A stretch of DNA of 64,000 nucleotides from Fodinicola acaciae (GCF_010993745.1 NZ_WOTN01000004.1:992001-1056000), one strand, 5' to 3'. Counted from the first letter of the stretch, positions 1 to 9,389 are shown. Notes: generated by a model not told the origin, from the letters alone. Numbers and translations: made by a program.

Positions 1-2
1 CG

Positions 3-1232
3 GGCCGACGGTCCGCAGTGAGTCTGCCCAACGGAATTACCCAAAACTACCGTTATGACACCTCTAGCCGGCTCACCAGCATCGCCTACCAACGGGATCA
101 GGTGCGCTTCGGCGACCTTCGCTACAGCTACGATGCCGCCGGCCAACTCACCAGTATCGAAGGCCGACTTGCCAATGTAAGCATCCCTACCACGCAGGCT
201 CCCGCCACCTACGACGCCGCCAACCAGCTCACCGCGCACGGGACAACGCACCTGACCTATGACGCGAACGGAAACGTGACCTTCGACGGTCGCACCAAAT
301 ACAACTGGAACGGTCGTAACCAACTCGCGGCCACCGCATCCGGCGCCATGGCCACGCGGTACACATACGACGCACTCGGCAGGCGCACGAGCAAGACCAT
401 TGGGACATCGAAAACCGGCTACCTGCACGACGGCCTGAATGTCGCACAAGAACTCACCGGTGCCACCCCCTCCGCAGTCCTGCTCACCGGCGGCGTCGAC
501 GAAGTGTTCGCTCGCACCAATGGAGACGGAACGCAATCACTGCTCACCGACGGGCTCAACAACACGATAGGAGTCGCCGACGCCTCCGGAACCGTGTCGG
601 GCATGTACACTTACCAGCCCTTTGGCGCCACAACAGTTACGGGCCGCGACGGCGGAAACCCCACGCGCTACGCCGGGCGTGATGACGACGGAAATGGTCT
701 CTATTACTACCGATCCCGGTATTACTCCACCACCAACCAACGATTCCTCAGCCAAGACCCGATCGGCTTCGCATCAGGCGACACCAACCTCTACGCCTAT
801 GTCGGAAACCGGCCAACCGGCTATCTCGACCCGCTAGGCACAGACCCACAACCAAACGAATCGGAGCAAGCCAGCAGCAACCGACAAACCTTCACCTTCG
901 ACAGAGAGACATGGATGGAGCTTCAAGACCGCACCGGTGGAAGCCCACCCGAAAACGCCACGGAACCACCGCTAGCCACCAACCGCTGGCGAGACCTCAA
1001 TCTAATCCGAACCTGTGACTGCATCAGCGGGAGCCTGGCGCCGGTAAGAGGCACCACAGCGGGGATCTCGCCGAGCGAAGAATTTATGGTCGAAAAACAT
1101 CTCTCCTGCAAGTACCCGCAGCAACTCGGCTTCCGGGAATCGGCAAGAGGAGTCAGGGGTGCTGAGGCACTCATGGTACTTATCAAACTCATTGACGCCT
1201 ACCACACATTTAGAAAGCCATTCGACAAATGA
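3..1232 (+). CDS. Rhs-repeat protein, C-terminal part (5' end outside window)
   Basis: The frame is open to the left window edge, so this is the 3' part of a longer Rhs/YD-repeat gene. Successive YD repeats are visible (YDTSSRLTSI, YDAAGQLTSIEG, YDALGRRTSKT), followed by the Rhs core hallmark: YYYRSRYYS, FLSQDPIGF, NLYAYVGNRP and the terminal DPLG. Rhs proteins form a beta-cage that encloses a C-terminal toxin or effector released after the core motif. The roughly 130 residues after DPLG are the variable tip. They contain a CDC motif and no toxin family I recognise. No obvious immunity gene follows, because the next gene is a DyP peroxidase. The tip could be an orphan toxin or a truncated one. 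Confidence 0.85.
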   Translation, partial: GRRSAVSLPNGITQNYRYDTSSRLTSIAYQRDQVRFGDLRYSYDAAGQLTSIEGRLANVSIPTTQAPATYDAANQLTAHGTTHLTYDANGNVTFDGRTKYNWNGRNQLAATASGAMATRYTYDALGRRTSKTIGTSKTGYLHDGLNVAQELTGATPSAVLLTGGVDEVFARTNGDGTQSLLTDGLNNTIGVADASGTVSGMYTYQPFGATTVTGRDGGNPTRYAGRDDDGNGLYYYRSRYYSTTNQRFLSQDPIGFASGDTNLYAYVGNRPTGYLDPLGTDPQPNESEQASSNRQTFTFDRETWMELQDRTGGSPPENATEPPLATNRWRDLNLIRTCDCISGSLAPVRGTTAGISPSEEFMVEKHLSCKYPQQLGFRESARGVRGAEALMVLIKLIDAYHTFRKPFDK

Positions 1233-1279
1233 CCGCGCGGCAACTTATGTGCCTGCACAGCGAGCTGAGAGGACAGTGA

Positions 1280-2413
1280 ATGCACAGGCGAACAGCTCTG
1301 CGGTGCGGGCTGGTCACCGCAGCGACGGCAACGCTCACTACTGGATCGGCGAAGATGGCAATCCGGGACGCGGCCAGAAAGATGCCGAATCACCAACCTG
1401 GCATCACCTCCGTACCGCCGCGAACGGCTCTCTTCATTGGAGCCGATATCACGCCGGGCGCATTGGAGCATGTCTTCCGTGCGGCCAACCTCGCGACGCC
1501 AGACGCTGAGGTCACCATCGCGGTCGGCGCATCACTTTTCGACCGTCGCTTCGGCCTAGCGAAGCAACGTCCACGCCAACTCACGACAATGCCCAGCTTC
1601 CCCAACGACCTACTCGATCCAGCACAGTGCCACGGCGACCTTCTCCTACAGATCTGTGCGGACAATCCACACGCTGCGGAAGCCACCTGGTGCCAGATCA
1701 GTGCCGCGGCCAAGAGTCGGCTACGAGAGCGATGGCGCATCGACGGCTTCCGCGACCAGAACACCATCGGGACAACAGGACAGTGCAAGACCCGAGACTT
1801 GTTCGGCTTCCGCGAGGGCGCCGGCAACCCGGACACAAACAACCCCGGCGTCATGAACCAATTCGTCTGGACAGCCAATGATGGCAGCGAACCCGACTGG
1901 GCGGCTGGCGGCTCGTACCAGGTAATACGGCGGATCCAATTCGCCCCCACACTGTGGGCGTCCGAGCCACTCGAGCGCCAGGAGGCGATCATCGGGCGCC
2001 GGAAGATCGACGGAGCACCTCTGGGCCACGACCACGAGGACTCACCATTCGACTACGCCAACGATCCGTACGGCCGAACAATCCCACTAGACGCCCACAT
2101 ACGACGGGCCAACCCACGCACCCCACAAAGCCAATCAAGTCGAATCCTTCGCCGCGGCTACTCATATCGACGCGGTACCGAACCCGAGGGGAACCCCGAG
2201 GAAGGGTTGATCTTCGTATGCTTCCAACGCGACCTGCGTTCAGGCTTCGAAACAATCCAACGCAGACTGGTCGGCCAGGCCCTCGACAGGTATATCTTGC
2301 CGATCGGCGGCGGTTATTTTTTTGCTCTACCTGGTCGAACAAGTGAGACCAACGACTACGTGGGCCGACCTCTCCTGTCGCCTGACAGCATAACCAATCG
2401 ACGTGCACGTTGA
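1280..2413 (+). CDS. Dyp-type heme peroxidase with Tat-like signal
   Basis: 377 aa, ATG preceded by a GAGAGGA ribosome-binding site. The N-terminus (MHRRTALRCGLVTAATATL) resembles a twin-arginine signal, which fits an EfeB/DyP-type exported peroxidase. The heme-binding signature AHIRRANPR lies about three quarters along and carries the proximal histidine. The distal family motif is present as FGFREGAGNP, where DyP enzymes normally show GXXDG; here the catalytic Asp is replaced by Glu. DyP peroxidases oxidise dyes, phenolics or porphyrin with H2O2. The gene has no visible efeUO partners. Family assignment is firm; catalytic competence is uncertain because of the Asp-to-Glu change. Confidence 0.85.
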   Translation: MHRRTALRCGLVTAATATLTTGSAKMAIRDAARKMPNHQPGITSVPPRTALFIGADITPGALEHVFRAANLATPDAEVTIAVGASLFDRRFGLAKQRPRQLTTMPSFPNDLLDPAQCHGDLLLQICADNPHAAEATWCQISAAAKSRLRERWRIDGFRDQNTIGTTGQCKTRDLFGFREGAGNPDTNNPGVMNQFVWTANDGSEPDWAAGGSYQVIRRIQFAPTLWASEPLERQEAIIGRRKIDGAPLGHDHEDSPFDYANDPYGRTIPLDAHIRRANPRTPQSQSSRILRRGYSYRRGTEPEGNPEEGLIFVCFQRDLRSGFETIQRRLVGQALDRYILPIGGGYFFALPGRTSETNDYVGRPLLSPDSITNRRAR

Positions 2414-2555
2414 ACGAAAGCCGGTCGGGCGGCGCCAGCCGTCGTCGGGCGATCCGGCGTCGGCGCCCCCTGGATCAACGACAAACAGCAGCGATTCAAT
2501 GCTTCCCGGCCCGGTCCAGGTCACCCGCCCTAACAAACACGCGTGGCTTCACGGC

Positions 2556-2789
2556 TTTCACGTCGACTTCGCCGGCTTCGGAGAGAGTGGCGGCGCGCCG
2601 CGGCAGGCCCAGATGCCGGTGCGGAAGATCGCCAACATCAACGCCGTGGCCGAGTATGTGTCGACGCTCTCGTACGTGAATCCCAGGACGGTCGGCTATC
2701 TGGCCGTGTGCGCGAGTGCGCAGTACGTGCTGGCCGCGATCACCGGCGGCGGCGCGATCTCCTCGTTCGTGAGTGTTGCCGGCTGGTTC
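2556..2789 (+). pseudogene. alpha/beta-hydrolase fragment
   Basis: About 78 codons read like the N-terminal half of a dienelactone-type alpha/beta hydrolase. The oxyanion/strand region FAGFGESGG is followed by PRTVGYLAVCASAQYVL, where the nucleophile elbow would be (G-x-C/S-x-S region). Upstream in-frame sequence is not hydrolase-like, and the similarity stops at AGWF, exactly where an IS110-like fragment begins on the other strand. I read it as a gene truncated at both ends by mobile-element activity. The catalytic Asp/His half is missing, so no function is expected. Confidence 0.5.
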
Positions 2790-2933
2790 CAGGCTGGGAA
2801 AGACGCTGGTCAGCATGTCCCGCAGCCGGTTGATCATCCGCACGCGATCGGCGATCAGGTCCGCCCGATGCCCGGTCAAGACCGCAAGATTGCGGACCAG
2901 GTCGGTGTCAGCATCGATGACCGCCAAGTCCTG
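2787..2933 (-). pseudogene. IS110-family transposase fragment
   Basis: About 49 codons on the minus strand contain LTGHRADLIADRVRMINR followed by LRDMLTSVFPSLE. This matches the conserved helix between the catalytic and Transposase_20 regions of IS110-family (DEDD) transposases (typically L-T-x-x-R-x-D-L-x-x-D-R-x-R-x-INRLRD). No N-terminal DEDD core or C-terminal Transposase_20 domain is visible on either side, so it is a scar. Its 5'-to-3' end coincides with the break in the alpha/beta-hydrolase fragment. Confidence 0.6.
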
Positions 2934-3200
2934 GCGCAGGCGCGCGGACGACTCGTCGAAGGCGCCACCATCCACGGCTGGAAAGCCGCCCTCGGCGCAC
3001 TCGCCGTGGATCGCGAATCTTCGACTTGGCGCAGCCAATAACCCTAGATCTGAATAGCCGTATCCGTCCATGATGGGCTTCATTATTTCGTGCAGAGGAT
3101 GTTCACCAGGCCTTGCGGGCAGCGAGGGAACGGACGTCCAGTGTGAAACCGCGTGGTTACTTGTCGGCGGCGGGTGAAAACTGACCCGGCGTGGCACTTG

Positions 3201-4449
3201 GGTTCTAGGTCTCGTCGCAACACTTCATGATCAAATAGGGAGTGTTGATGGGCAGGCGCGGACGCAAGCGCAGACTGGTGATCGAGGCGGAGTACTGGCG
3301 GCTGCTGGCCTCCGGTATGGGCACGGCTGAGGCGTGCGGGCAGCTGGGGATCGGCCGCAAGACCGGGTACCGATGGCGGGCGGAGAATGGCGGCCTGGCC
3401 CCGCTGACGCTGCCGGAGCGTGCGCACTCGGGCAGGTACTTGTCGTTGCTGGAGCGGCGGAGAATTGCCACCCTGCGCCGGGACGGACTCACCGTCCGGG
3501 CCATCGCGACCGCGCTTGGACGTTCACCGTCGACCATCAGCCGCGAGCTGAAACGCAACACCACAGCTGACGACCGGTCCTACGACGGCGACCTGGCACA
3601 CGCCCGGGCACGCGAGCGAGCCCGTCGACCACGCCGCGGCCGCCTCCTTGCCGACACCGAGCTTCGGGCGCACGTGCAGTCCAAGCTCGAACTCGAGTGG
3701 AGCCCGGAGCAAATCGCGGCATGGCTGCGCACCGAATTTCCCGACAAACGCACCTGGAACCTGTGCCACGAAACCATCTACAGGGCCCTCTATCTGGGCG
3801 GGCCCGGCGGGCTCGATCGACAACTGACCAAGCGGCTACGCACCAGCCGACCGTTGCGCAAACGCCGCCGACGCCCCGACCAGCGCCGCCCACGATTCAC
3901 CGTCCCGGGCACCCCGATCAACCAACGCCCGCCATCGTCACCGAACGAACCCGGATCGGCGACTGGGAAGGCGACCTCATCGTCGGCCGAAGCAGCCGCT
4001 CGGCGATCGCCACCGCGGTCTGCCGCACCAGCCGCTATGTGAAACTCATTCACCTCCCGCACGGCCACTGCGCCGCCGCGGTCGACCACGCCTTAACCGC
4101 GTCATTCGCCCCGTTGCCAACCACTGTTCGCCTGACGCTGACCTGGGATCAAGGTTCGGAGATGGCCCACCACGACCGAATCGCGCAGCACTTCAGCGAG
4201 GGTGTGTACTTCGCCTTTCCCGGCTCGCCCTGGCTACGCGGCACAAACGAGAACACCAACGGACTGTTGCGCCAGTACTTCCCCAAGGGCACCGATCTAT
4301 CCATCCACAGCGCGGAAGAACTGCAACGCATCGAGCAACGGCTCAACGACCGCCCCCGCAAAACCCTCGGCTGGCGCACCCCAGCCGACATCTTCACCGC
4401 CGCTTTGACACCATGACCTAACAGCAACGTTGCGACGATCACTGGAATT
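3201..4449 (+). mobile_element. IS30-family insertion sequence (degenerate)
   Basis: An IS30-type transposase is enclosed by imperfect inverted repeats. The left end, around 3201-3221, finishes in TCGTCGCAAC (3212-3221). The right end, 4429-4449, starts with the complement GTTGCGACGA (4429-4438). Outside this perfect 10-bp core, a TTC-N-AG block matches as well, giving about 21 bp of partial inverted repeat. The length of roughly 1.25 kb is normal for IS30 family members. I could not recognise a target duplication. The transposase frame is broken, so the copy is probably immobile. Confidence 0.7.
3248..4416 (+). pseudogene. IS30-family transposase, frameshifted
   Basis: The first frame (from ATG 3248, or GTG 3242) encodes the IS30 N-terminal HTH (LTVRAIATALGRSPSTISRE) and the linker to about 3930. 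The second frame continues with the DDE catalytic core: IGDWEGDLIVG, LTWDQGSEM and the ENTNGLLRQYFPKGTDL block containing the catalytic Glu, ending at 4416. Homologous sequence passes from one frame to the other between about 3918 and 3935, in the GC-rich stretch just before the first catalytic Asp. IS30 transposases are normally one ORF, so this is a one-base indel or a sequencing error rather than programmed frameshifting. All three DDE residues are still encoded. Confidence 0.8.
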
Positions 4450-4943
4450 CACCGTTCGATCGCATAGCAGGGTCGCGTTATAAGTTTCTTGGCGACACGG
4501 GCCGATCGCTGCACTTATCGGCTGCACTAGAGCCGGGCTGCAGGCCGGCTGATCCGGTGCTTGACCTTGATCTCCTGCATTTCAGTCATAAGTCGTCAAT
4601 CGCCGTCTCTGTTGAACTCACACGCCGGTAGGCCGATTCTATCTAGCGTCGCGGTTGATCAAGGAGCCGCCTCATGCGACGGATCAGTCCGCGTGACGCG
4701 CAGCGCGAACGCCGGCACGGTGGCGCATCTGTCGGGGCGGGGCCGCGCGAAGGCGCCTGACGGCTTGGCCCGGCGGCGAGGGTGACCCCTTCCGCATCAA
4801 CGGCGTCCAGATCGAGTCGTGGCTCCGCTAAAGGAGCGGGGCTCGGAATCGCGGACAGCGCTGCCGTATTCCTGAGACATCTCCGGCGGCAAGTAGGTCT
4901 CTCCGCGGCCTCTTTACTTCTCAATTCTACGTTGGAGTGAACC
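4450..4943. other. intergenic stretch, no gene recognised
   Basis: Between the IS30 right end and the NlpC/P60 gene I find no coding sequence with family resemblance on either strand. The last 30 bases hold a purine-rich ribosome-binding site (GGAG at 4934-4937) for the gene starting at 4944. Confidence 0.5.
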
Positions 4944-5893
4944 TTGTCGAAGATTGCAATTTTCATTGCCTTCCCGGTTCTTCTTGTGTTTCTGATCGCT
5001 ACAATGATTTCCGGTCTCCTAGGAATGGGTGGCGACGCTGGTGTGTCGGCGTGTACGCCGATACGGCCAGCGGAGCTGGGCAGTAGCGGGATTACCGAGG
5101 AGATGTTCGGGAACGCGGCAACGATCGTTCGGGTGGGGCAGCAGATGCGAGTTCCCCAGCGCGGGTGGGTGATCGCGGTGGCGACAGCGATGCAGGAGTC
5201 AAGCCTGATCAATTCGCCTGATGGTGATCGGGACTCGGTCGGATTGTTTCAGCAGCGCCCGTCGCAGGGGTGGGCTCGGCTGAGCAGCTGCACGATCCGG
5301 TGTATGCGTCTCAACAGTTTTATAAGGCTTTGCTGAGGGTTCCTGGGTGGGAGCAACTGCCGCTAACGGTTGCTGCGCAGCGGGTCGAACGCAGCGCATA
5401 CCCAAACGCGTACGCGAAGCACGAGGCGATTGCCGCGCGAATCGTGACTGCGATCGCGACGGCCATCTGCGCCGCTGCCGGGCCATTCGGACAGCGCGTC
5501 GTCGAGTTCGCGTCGCGATGGCTCGGCAAGGCGGGCTACGACTGGGGAGCCGGCGACTTCCATGGCCCGACGGGAGGGAACTTCGACTGCTCGGGTCTCA
5601 CGCTGTATGCGGTATATCAAGCCAGCGGTGGGAAGATCCGTTTGTCGCACGCGGCCAGCGGTCAGATCTCGTTCGGCACCACGGTGTCCCGGATACAGGC
5701 TGCACCTGGCGATCTGATTTTCTTCCACGATCGTGGCGATTCGTCATCGTACTACCACCATGTCGGCGTATACCTCGGCCAAGGAATGATGATCCATGCC
5801 CCCGACTACGGCCAGCTTGTCGAGAAGTCTCGAGTATTCGGTGTGAAGTATTGGGAATCGCAAGACATCCGGTTCGTACGCTACGGCTTGTAG
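4944..5893 (+). pseudogene. NlpC/P60 cell-wall hydrolase of conjugative-element type, frameshifted
   Basis: TTG start at 4944 preceded by TTGGAGTGA. The N-terminus has one hydrophobic segment (IFIAFPVLLVFLIATMISGL), then a lysozyme-like part (AVATAMQESSL, GDRDSVGLFQQRPSQGW). After GW the homology jumps to another frame (GSAEQLHDPVYASQQFYKAL...). One missing base in the GGGGTGGG run near 5264-5274 explains this exactly. The second half is an NlpC/P60 domain with catalytic Cys in FDCSGLT and His in YYHHVGVYLG. Bifunctional proteins of this kind open peptidoglycan for actinobacterial conjugation or secretion machines. It is either broken or a homopolymer sequencing error; no other transfer genes adjoin it. 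Confidence 0.8.
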
Positions 5894-5907
5894 GTTCTAA
5901 TCGTATC

Positions 5908-5964
5908 TGTCGCTTGTCTCATCGATCTGTCGCCTAAATGTCGCTTGCGACAAATTGGTGAGAC
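5908..5964 (+). repeat. transposon-end-like repeat, left-type copy A
   Basis: Begins TGTCGCTTGTCTCATCGATC and contains a near-perfect palindrome TGTCGCTTGCGACA (5939-5952), ending GGTGAGA. It aligns almost without gaps with 11825-11880, which begins TGTCATTTTCTCATCGATC. It lies just before a truncated tnsA-like gene. TGTC termini carrying several short internal repeats are characteristic of Tn7/Tn5053-type transposon ends, where TnsB/TniA-like transposases bind. Assignment to that class is inference. Confidence 0.5.
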
Positions 5965-6039
5965 GGTACGGCGTGTCGAGGCGTCCGGCGAGTCGTGCTG
6001 CTGGGACCCTTCGGTATGGCGTCGAGTGCTCGTCGGCGG

Positions 6040-6330
6040 GTCGAGAGCGTAGCCGTGCACTATCGCCGCGCGGACGACGTCGTGGTGGACACAACTCTTG
6101 ATCGAGTTGCCGTCGATGATGTTGTTGCCGGCCTGCCTGTGAGGGAGTTTCGATCTTATAAGGGCAGGCGCCACTATTCCGGCCGGTACGGTCCGCGACG
6201 ATCAGCGGCCTGCTGGCGTATGAGAGCCGCTTGGAATTAGCGCGGATTGTGTTGGCCGACTTTGATCGAAACGTTGTCGCGATCGCGTCGCAGCCGTTTC
6301 AGTTAGTAGGCGCGGACGGAAACCGTACGC
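6040..6330 (+). pseudogene. TnsA-like endonuclease remnant 1
   Basis: Two frames together give a TnsA N-terminal signature. LPVREFRSYKGRRHYSG is in the first frame (to about 6200). AYESRLELARIVLADFDRN, followed by AIASQPFQL, is in a different frame (from about 6201). In the TnsA-like heteromeric transposase subunit this block carries the first catalytic Glu (YESRLELAR) of the restriction-endonuclease fold. The downstream Asp and Gln-x-Lys residues are absent because similarity ends near 6330. The gene is both frameshifted and 3'-truncated. It sits immediately inside repeat copy A, the usual position of tnsA at the left end of a Tn7-like element. Confidence 0.6.
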
Positions 6331-6415
6331 GTTCGCGAGCAGTTGGCAGTTCCAGACAGTTGCCGCGCAACAGGACAGGCGAGACGCTTGGAGCAAACTC
6401 GGCGAACGGGAGTCT

Positions 6416-7261
6416 TTAGCCGTTGAGCATCAGCGTGATGGGCAACGCCGCGCCGAGGACGGCGTTAGTGATGAAATGCGCCGTGATCAGCGGGATCAGT
6501 CGCTGCTGTCGGTGGTAGATCCAGCCGCTGACCAGACCCCAGCAGAAGAACGACACTCCGAAGACGATCATGCCGGCGGCGCTGAAGGCGTACAAGGTGT
6601 GCTGCAGGCCGAAAGCCACGGCCGGCAACGCGATCGCGAGCGGCGCGCCAACGCTGGCCACGAGTCGCTGTTGCGCGTACGCGCGATAGGCCATCTCCTC
6701 GACGATCGGGTTGGTGATGGCGAAAATGACCAGGTTGGCGACGAAGACAGTCTGCGGCAGGGTGAAGACCGCGCCGGCCTGGGAAGCCTCGCCGACAAAT
6801 GTCTTCTGATACATGGCGGAGAATTCCGCGGCGGTGTGTGGCTGGAACAGCAGGATGGGCAGGAGGCTGGTCACCAGCCAGAAAATCGTGGTCAGCACGA
6901 ACAGCCAGAGCACCCCCCAGCAGATGTCGGCCACCAGCCGCTCGCGGCGATAACCGACGAGCTCGCGAAACCGGGTCGGTTCGCGACGCAGCGCTGATCG
7001 CAGCATCAGGACGGTCACGACGTTCAGCAGGTTGATGACGCTCTGTGCGATCAGAATACCGACGGTCAGTCCGTACGGACGGCCTTGGAGGGCGAATGTG
7101 GCAGTGACCGTGCCGACGATGGCGAACAAGATCACAAACCGGCCGTAGCTGATAGCCAGAGGCCAGCCAGGGCCGATCCCTTTGGCGGCCAGGTCGTCAA
7201 GACCGTTGCGATTGGCGAGTTGCTTCACAGTGTCATCGTCACCACGAGGCGTGCGTATCAC
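6416..7261 (-). CDS. CPBP-family intramembrane metalloprotease
   Basis: Start chosen at GTG 7261 (alternative GTG 7228), giving about 281 aa; the open frame runs further upstream but has no family similarity there. Several hydrophobic segments are evident. The CPBP/Abi hallmarks are present in order: EEMAYR (EExxxR, about residues 188-193), FGLQHTLY (about 218-225) and HFITNAV (about 262). These supply the metal ligands and catalytic Glu for cleavage inside the membrane. In bacteria the family includes bacteriocin-immunity and prenyl-protein-protease-like members; the substrate here is unknown. It stands alone, transcribed away from the two-component genes that follow. Confidence 0.85.
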   Translation of the reverse strand: MIRTPRGDDDTVKQLANRNGLDDLAAKGIGPGWPLAISYGRFVILFAIVGTVTATFALQGRPYGLTVGILIAQSVINLLNVVTVLMLRSALRREPTRFRELVGYRRERLVADICWGVLWLFVLTTIFWLVTSLLPILLFQPHTAAEFSAMYQKTFVGEASQAGAVFTLPQTVFVANLVIFAITNPIVEEMAYRAYAQQRLVASVGAPLAIALPAVAFGLQHTLYAFSAAGMIVFGVSFFCWGLVSGWIYHRQQRLIPLITAHFITNAVLGAALPITLMLNG

Positions 7262-7630
7262 ACGGTCCCGAGGGTGGAAATTCCCTCCACCTAGCGGGAT
7301 GGGCGATCGCGCCGCCGAGGCTCTGGTGAGGTTGATCCTTGCAATCTGGCCGCGGTCCGCGCGTCGGTGTGGTTGGGAAGCAGATTGAGGGAGGCGAGTG
7401 AAAGGGTTTGCCAGATCAGCTCGGTGACGAGAAGCCCAGGATGCGGTCGACGTCGCGGAAAAGGTCGCGACCGACGACGAGACGCGGGGGACGAGACGCG
7501 GGAGATGAGACCCAGGAGACGCGGCGCGGGAGATCCTGGCCGTCATCAACGAGGCACCGCCTCCGCGGGTGGACAGCGGCTCCACCCGCGCTCCGATGGC
7601 GGTCGCGGCACCGGAACGCATACTGGAGCG

Positions 7631-8724
7631 ATGAAACGTCCGTACGTCGGCTGGCTGCTGGCCGGAGCTGGCTACGCGTACGGGCTCTTCGCCGCCAGCA
7701 CAGCGGTGCAGCCAGTTCTGCAACGACTGGGCTGGCCGGGCCTCGTGCTCCTGTGCTGCCTGAGCGCGATAGTCGGCGGCGCTTATTGCCATGCCATGAC
7801 TGGCGTGCACTCCGCTTGGCGGACCGCGGCGGCGCTTGTCAGCCTCGCTGCGGCACTGTGGATCGGCGCGCTGGGACCGTTTTACAGCCCGCTCGGCTTC
7901 ACCTATGTCATTCTCTCTGGATCGCCGCGTTCCGGTTGCCACTGCCGGCCGCGATCGCCGTGGTCGTCCTCGATGCGCTCGGGATCACCGTCGAGTATCT
8001 GCTGATCGGCACCGTCGACTACGGCCTCATTTTCGGGATGGCGATGGGCACGTTGGCCCTCGGCGCGTTCGCGATCGTGGTCCAGTTGCTGATCGCCGCC
8101 CGCCGGCAGAATGAGATCACCGCCCGGGCCCGTGCGCAGGCCGCGGTCCTGGCCGAACGGCAGCGGTTGGCCCGCGAGATGCACGATCTGCTGGCGCACA
8201 CGTTGTCAGCACAGGTCGTCCATCTTGAAGGTGCCCGGTTGCTGCTTGAACACGATCGCTTCGAGCAGGCCAAAACGCAGGTGGCGCGGGCCGTACGGTT
8301 GGCCAGGGACGGCCTGAGCGAGACCAAACGGGCGCTGGAGGCCCTACGCGGCGATGATGTCCGGTTGGCCGACCGACTCGGGGAGTTGGCCAGTGATTTC
8401 CACGGAAACTGCGAAGTCCACGTCGTCGAGCCGGAAGGACTGACCGTGGAAGCGCAGTGGGCCATCCTGCGCACCGCGCAGGAAGCTCTCACCAACGTAC
8501 GAAAACATGCCAGCGGTGCCCGGATTTCGGTCATCCTGCGGCGAAAGGGGGCATCGTATGAACTGGAGGTCGCGGACACCGGCGGACAGCCCGGCGAGCT
8601 TTCCGATGCCGGCGGCGGCTACGGCCTGACCGGCATGCGAGAGCGGGCCGAGTTGTTGGGCGGTTCGCTCGACGCCGGGCCGAACGGTGCCGGCTTCCGG
8701 GTACGGCTGACGGTGCCGGCATGA
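7631..8724 (+). pseudogene. NarL-type sensor histidine kinase, frameshifted in membrane region
   Basis: The likely start is ATG 7631. The first frame encodes about four hydrophobic segments (MKRPYVGWLLAGAGYAYG, VLLCCLSAIVGGAYC) and reaches FTYVIL near 7915. The homologous protein then continues in another frame (LWIAAFRLPLPAAIAVVVL) up to 8724. The shift falls in TTCTCTCTGG; removing one CT pair or adding one base restores one frame. Downstream are the HisKA_3 dimerisation box (REMHDLLAHTLSAQVVHLEG, phospho-acceptor His) and HATPase_c (AQEALTNVRKHA, GYGLTGMRERAELLGG). The stop overlaps the response-regulator ATG (ATGA). It may be a true mutation, a slippage-prone tract or an assembly error; an internally initiated kinase core remains possible. 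Confidence 0.75.
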
Positions 8725-9359
8725 CCCGGGTTTTGGTGGTGGACGACCAAACCGTCGTACGCGAGGGGCTCGTCCTGATCCTCGGGCTGCTGACCGATGT
8801 CGAGGTCGTCGGCACCGCATCCGATGGCGCGCAAGCACTCCGCCTGGTCGCCGAACATCGGCCCGACGTCGTGTTGATGGACCTGCGCATGCCACGGATG
8901 GGCGGGGTAGAGGCGACCCGCCGGATTCGCAGCGAATTCCCGGACATCGGTGTCGTGGTCCTAACGACGTACTCCGACGACGAGTCGGTGCTGGCCGCAT
9001 TGCGCGCCGGAGCACGCGGATATCTCACGAAAGACGCATCGCCGGAAGCCATCGGTCGCGCGATCGCGGCCGTACGGGACGGCACCGCGCAGTTCGATCC
9101 GCGCGTCCAGCGCCGGCTGGCCGACGCCGTCACGGCCGTCGTGACGCCACCGCCGGACGGCCTCACCGGCCGCGAGGTCGAGGTGCTCGCGCTCATCGCC
9201 GGCGGCCAATCCAACGCCGAGATCGCCGCCGAGCTCGTCATTTCGGCCGCGACCGTGAAGACGCACATCAACAATATTTTCGCCAAAGCGCGGTTGCGTG
9301 ACCGCGCGCAAGCCGTCGCGTACGCCTTCGCCCACGGTCTCGCCGAACCGAAGAACTGA
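8721..9359 (+). CDS. LuxR/NarL-family response regulator
   Basis: 212 aa, overlapping the kinase by 4 nt, which indicates translational coupling. The receiver domain occupies about residues 1-120, with acidic pocket D8/D9 (VVDDQ), phospho-acceptor D54 (LMDLRMPRM) and conserved K104 (YLTKDAS). The LuxR-type HTH is at about 148-205 (LTGREVEVLALIAGGQSNAE, then VKTHINNIFAKARLRDR). It is the cognate DNA-binding output of the adjacent kinase; targets are unknown. It is intact, although its partner is frameshifted. Confidence 0.92.
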   Translation: MTRVLVVDDQTVVREGLVLILGLLTDVEVVGTASDGAQALRLVAEHRPDVVLMDLRMPRMGGVEATRRIRSEFPDIGVVVLTTYSDDESVLAALRAGARGYLTKDASPEAIGRAIAAVRDGTAQFDPRVQRRLADAVTAVVTPPPDGLTGREVEVLALIAGGQSNAEIAAELVISAATVKTHINNIFAKARLRDRAQAVAYAFAHGLAEPKN

Positions 9360-9389
9360 TCCAGCAGCTTGCCCATTGACCGTTCGGAG

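Noticed and set aside
3918-3935. Programmed frameshift in the IS30 transposase
   Set aside because: IS30 enzymes are normally single ORFs and I see no slippery heptamer with a downstream structure; an indel is simpler.
7262-7942. N-terminal extension of the CPBP protease frame
   Set aside because: Upstream residues are Arg/Ser-rich, no family similarity, and they overlap the sensor kinase on the other strand.
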